From: CAYSCW01 sp964429795 | GTDB lineage: Bacteria > Acidobacteriota > Aminicenantia > Aminicenantales > Aminicenantaceae | Direction: 5' to 3' | Assembly (NCBI GenBank): GCA_964429795.1 | Contig: CAYSCW010000013.1 | Location: 12,734-76,733 of the forward strand | Length of the DNA stretch: 64,000 bases | Part shown: positions 62,016 through 64,000 of the stretch, piece by piece | How positions within the stretch are numbered: position 1 is the first letter of the stretch | How the letters are laid out: each line of letters opens with the position of its first letter | Made by a program: the position numbers and the translations under genes | The notes under the pieces: model-generated | Databases searched by the model: none | Seen by the model: only the letters and a program-made list of their open reading frames with translations | What the model was told of the DNA's origin: nothing

Positions 62016-62172
62016 GAGACCTCCCCCGCCTCAGGTCGCTTATCAGGAGCTTCGGATGGCCACCGAGAGCGCGGTCGAATATTTCTCGTCATTCATGACC
62101 AGGGGAGGAGGCAAAATTGGCGAATGAATGCCCGTTCAACCAGCACAGCAGAAAAGGAATTTCTTATCCTTA
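62016..62172. repeat. Dispersed repeat family R1, copy 3
   Basis: One frame reads VAERPPPPQVAYQELRMATE, then SAVEYFSSFMTRGGGKIGE, and stops. The distal 86 bp match copy 4; the proximal part matches the extra segment of copy 2. It is a decayed remnant of a mobile or repeated gene. Confidence 0.7.
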
Positions 62173-62280
62173 GAAAAAAAAGAGTTCCATTCCTCTTTCT
62201 TGCAGCCTTGTTATTCCTTTTTTGCCGAAAAAAGCTTTAATTCAACACCCAAGTCAGGATATATCTTGTCAATTTTAAGT

Positions 62281-63501
62281 TCACTTTTTACAATCAATTT
62301 TATAGATAAAATAGAATGATAAGAAAATAACCGCAATGAATAGTACAAAAAATAGATTAAATCCAAATTCAGTTATTATCCAGCCGCCTATAAATGGAAA
62401 TATGACAGGGAGAATGCCGCCCGCACCGGACAATCCAGTGTATAACGCCCTGTTCTCATTAGCAGTTACTTCCAATAATATTCCACTTATTGAAATACGA
62501 TGGATGGTAAAAACAACTCCGCCAGCCAGGAAGATATAAGGGAAAAGCACAGATCCTGGCATCATTAAAATAAATAAAGGAATCAGTATTGCTATAATAG
62601 AAGTAATATACATCATGTGTCGGTATTTTATCTTTTGGGAATAATAGAAAATTATGCTGCCAGTTAAAATGCCGCCAATTACCTTTAGAATCAAAAAATT
62701 GCCAATGTCCCAACTCCCTGCAGCAAATATTTTCTTGGCATAAAGAATTAAAAAAGGCATCAGGACTATACTGATTCCCTGAGTATTTATCAAAAACAAA
62801 TAATTTCTCAGCTTTTTATTGGTGCTGATTTCTTGAATAACAATGTGTATGAATTTCACCAGTCCGTCAATTTTGTAATTGGATGCTGGAATCTCCTTGA
62901 TTTTCCAGAACCCAAAAGATGCAATTCCAAGTAGTACAGCAGCGATAAAAAATAATGTGGCATAATTTATAGGGTAACCGTATTTTGATAATACACTCTT
63001 TGCAAGGAAAGCTGACAGAAAAACTACAATACTGGAAATAACCTGTTTGATAGAAAAAAATGCCTTTCTTTTTTCCTGTAATACGGATTTCCCCAAAATA
63101 TCAACATAATTGATGTTTGCAAAAGCACCGCTTAATGAAAACAGGGAAATCAAAATGAAAATAGACCAAATGATAAAACTATCATTAATATGGGATGAAA
63201 AATAAAATAACAGAGCCATTCCGCCGAGAGCGAAAATACGGGCGTTAATTCCGCCCAGTAAATAACCTTTCTTTGAAGATTGATTATTCAAGAACGGAGC
63301 AAAAAATAGTTGCGCAAATCTTCCTCCGCCCAGCATAATTGCTGTTAATATTCCAAGCTGAAACGAACTGCCGCCCGCATCAACCATCATGGCCGGAATA
63401 ATTATGTCCACATCCGTGAAATTTATTGCCAATGCAAGAAACACAGCGTGCCATAAAAAAGCATAATAATTGTGTTTTGATATCTGCTTGTTTAATTTCA
63501 C
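62281..63501 (-). CDS. MFS transporter
   Basis: The 406-residue protein has about 12 hydrophobic helices. The first helices read YAFLWHAVFLALAINFTDVD, then GGSSFQLGILTAIMLGGGRF, followed by a loop with QSSKKGYLLGG. A charged central linker (KIKEIPASNYKIDGLVKF) divides the two halves. It resembles AT-rich, diverse MFS members of unknown substrate. Its base composition is visibly more AT-rich than the permease genes, which may indicate acquisition. Confidence 0.82.
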   Translation of the reverse strand: MKLNKQISKHNYYAFLWHAVFLALAINFTDVDIIIPAMMVDAGGSSFQLGILTAIMLGGGRFAQLFFAPFLNNQSSKKGYLLGGINARIFALGGMALLFYFSSHINDSFIIWSIFILISLFSLSGAFANINYVDILGKSVLQEKRKAFFSIKQVISSIVVFLSAFLAKSVLSKYGYPINYATLFFIAAVLLGIASFGFWKIKEIPASNYKIDGLVKFIHIVIQEISTNKKLRNYLFLINTQGISIVLMPFLILYAKKIFAAGSWDIGNFLILKVIGGILTGSIIFYYSQKIKYRHMMYITSIIAILIPLFILMMPGSVLFPYIFLAGGVVFTIHRISISGILLEVTANENRALYTGLSGAGGILPVIFPFIGGWIITEFGFNLFFVLFIAVIFLSFYFIYKIDCKK

Positions 63502-63766
63502 TGTATAAATCTATTTCGTATCATTGGTTGTAGGTCTGTTAATATTAATCCATTACTAAACTTAACACTTTCGAAGAAATCTTACTAATCTTCCCCCAAA
63601 TGCTATCAAAAATAAAATTTTACGCTATTTTGTCATAAACCATAAAAAAACGAGGCTCTCAGAGTATATCTAAGCGATGATCTCGAGCTAACCCATATAC
63701 TATAACCCTTCATTTATTTTCTTTCTTTCATAGGGCAACTGCTTCTATATGGTGCTGCTGATCAGC

Positions 63767-63956
63767 ATGATTGATGAAAAAATGATGATAGCTTATCGTC
63801 CTGTGCCTTCAAGGCATTTAGGGCAGAGTATTGGAATAAACAATATTCCACCGAAAATTTGCACATATTCATGTATATATTGTCAACTTGGAAGAACCCT
63901 GAATATACAGATTAAAAGACAAGCATTTTATAAACCGGAGAAGGTTGTCCAGAGGC
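63767..63956 (+). CDS. Radical-SAM protein, 5' part (probably cut by an insertion)
   Basis: The frame from ATG 63767 (or 63782/63785) reads MIAYRPVPSRHLGQSIGINN, then IPPKICTYSCIYCQLGRTLN. C-x3-C-x2-C (CTYSCIYC) is the radical-SAM cluster motif. The PVPSRxLGxSxGxNxIPPK lead is typical of a conserved family of uncharacterised radical-SAM proteins. Family-like sequence continues to about FYKPEKVVQR (63956). The remaining bases to the window edge are open but do not look like the family. Partial. Confidence 0.75.
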
Positions 63957-64000
63957 GTGATAATTTACGCACGGATCGGCGCATAGTTTTACGCACTTGC
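63957..64000. mobile_element. Possible insertion-sequence terminus
   Basis: TTTACGCAC occurs twice, at 63964-63972 and 63988-63996, 24 bp apart, at the point where radical-SAM similarity stops. Repeated short motifs at the ends are typical of some insertion sequences such as the IS21 family. Only the first 44 bp are in the window. Confidence 0.4.

Noticed and set aside
1..64000. CRISPR arrays, rRNA or tRNA genes, replication origin
   Set aside because: No regular spacer-repeat array, no cloverleaf or rRNA motifs and no DnaA-box cluster were recognised by reading; a covariance-model scan could still find a small RNA.

Overview
The window looks like a contig from a free-living Gram-negative bacterium, most likely Acidobacteriota or Aminicenantia-like. 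This is inferred only from gene content: an LptB-type LPS exporter, an Oar-like TonB-dependent receptor with a carboxypeptidase-regulatory N-domain, HEAT/TPR exported proteins, an ASP-box (sortilin-like) exported protein, tandem orphan FtsX/MacB-type permeases of about 800 residues, and -24/-12 (sigma-54) promoters. Two runs of exactly 100 N are assembly gaps, so this is a draft assembly. Several genes carry single frameshifts or in-frame TGA codons.

Layout. 1-3.1 kb (minus): an ECF sigma / zinc-finger anti-sigma / HEAT-TPR protein / exported protein operon with a probable autoregulated ECF promoter. 3.2-6.5 kb: a small membrane protein and a 924-residue ASP-box protein, with a fossil 3' end of a paralogue just upstream. 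7.3-11.5 kb: housekeeping genes rpsU, lipA, a phosphoesterase, an O6-alkylguanine-DNA alkyltransferase, a DUF1848 protein and an LptB-like ATPase; the ATPase converges on an acidic zinc-ribbon membrane protein broken by a gap. 12.8-18 kb: a sigma-54-type promoter, the TonB receptor, an exported protein and a TPR protein. 18-22.9 kb: vapBC, a C69 dipeptidase, a DUF364 protein, a truncated DUF3795 protein and a wHTH-like exported protein with a TGA interruption. 22.9-28.1 kb: an MttB-family methyltransferase with an MFS transporter, a prolyl aminopeptidase remnant, a hemerythrin protein and a nucleoside hydrolase-FmdE fusion. 28.2-35 kb: HEAT protein, unknown exported protein, ICMT-like protein, class A beta-lactamase-like protein and C45-like hydrolase. 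35.1-39.7 kb (minus): a molybdenum hydroxylase operon with CoxG and two small metal-ribbon proteins. 40.3-45.4 kb: a lipid operon (CdsA-like, PlsC fused to a P-loop kinase, diacylglycerol-kinase-like, acyl-CoA ligase). 46-46.8 kb: nucleotidyltransferase and wHTH remnant. 47.5-51.7 kb: a two-component system followed by two envelope proteins. 51.7-52.9 kb: SagB-like nitroreductase and a truncated protein. 53.1-61 kb: three tandem orphan permeases. 61-64 kb: CocE-hydrolase debris, an MFS transporter and a radical-SAM gene that runs off the end.

The most interesting region is 52.9-61 kb. Permease 1 and permease 2 each have a good -24/-12 promoter, and upstream of each lies a pair of TGTnC-type dyads spaced 21 bp start-to-start, which suggests control by a sigma-54 enhancer-binding protein. 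Each permease is followed by a copy of the same intergenic repeat, so the array probably grew by unit duplication. A second dispersed, decaying repeat family (four copies between 40 and 62.2 kb) carries traces of a coding frame and has probably truncated a gene at 52.9 kb. The lipid operon with its PlsC-kinase fusion is the best candidate for an undescribed pathway.
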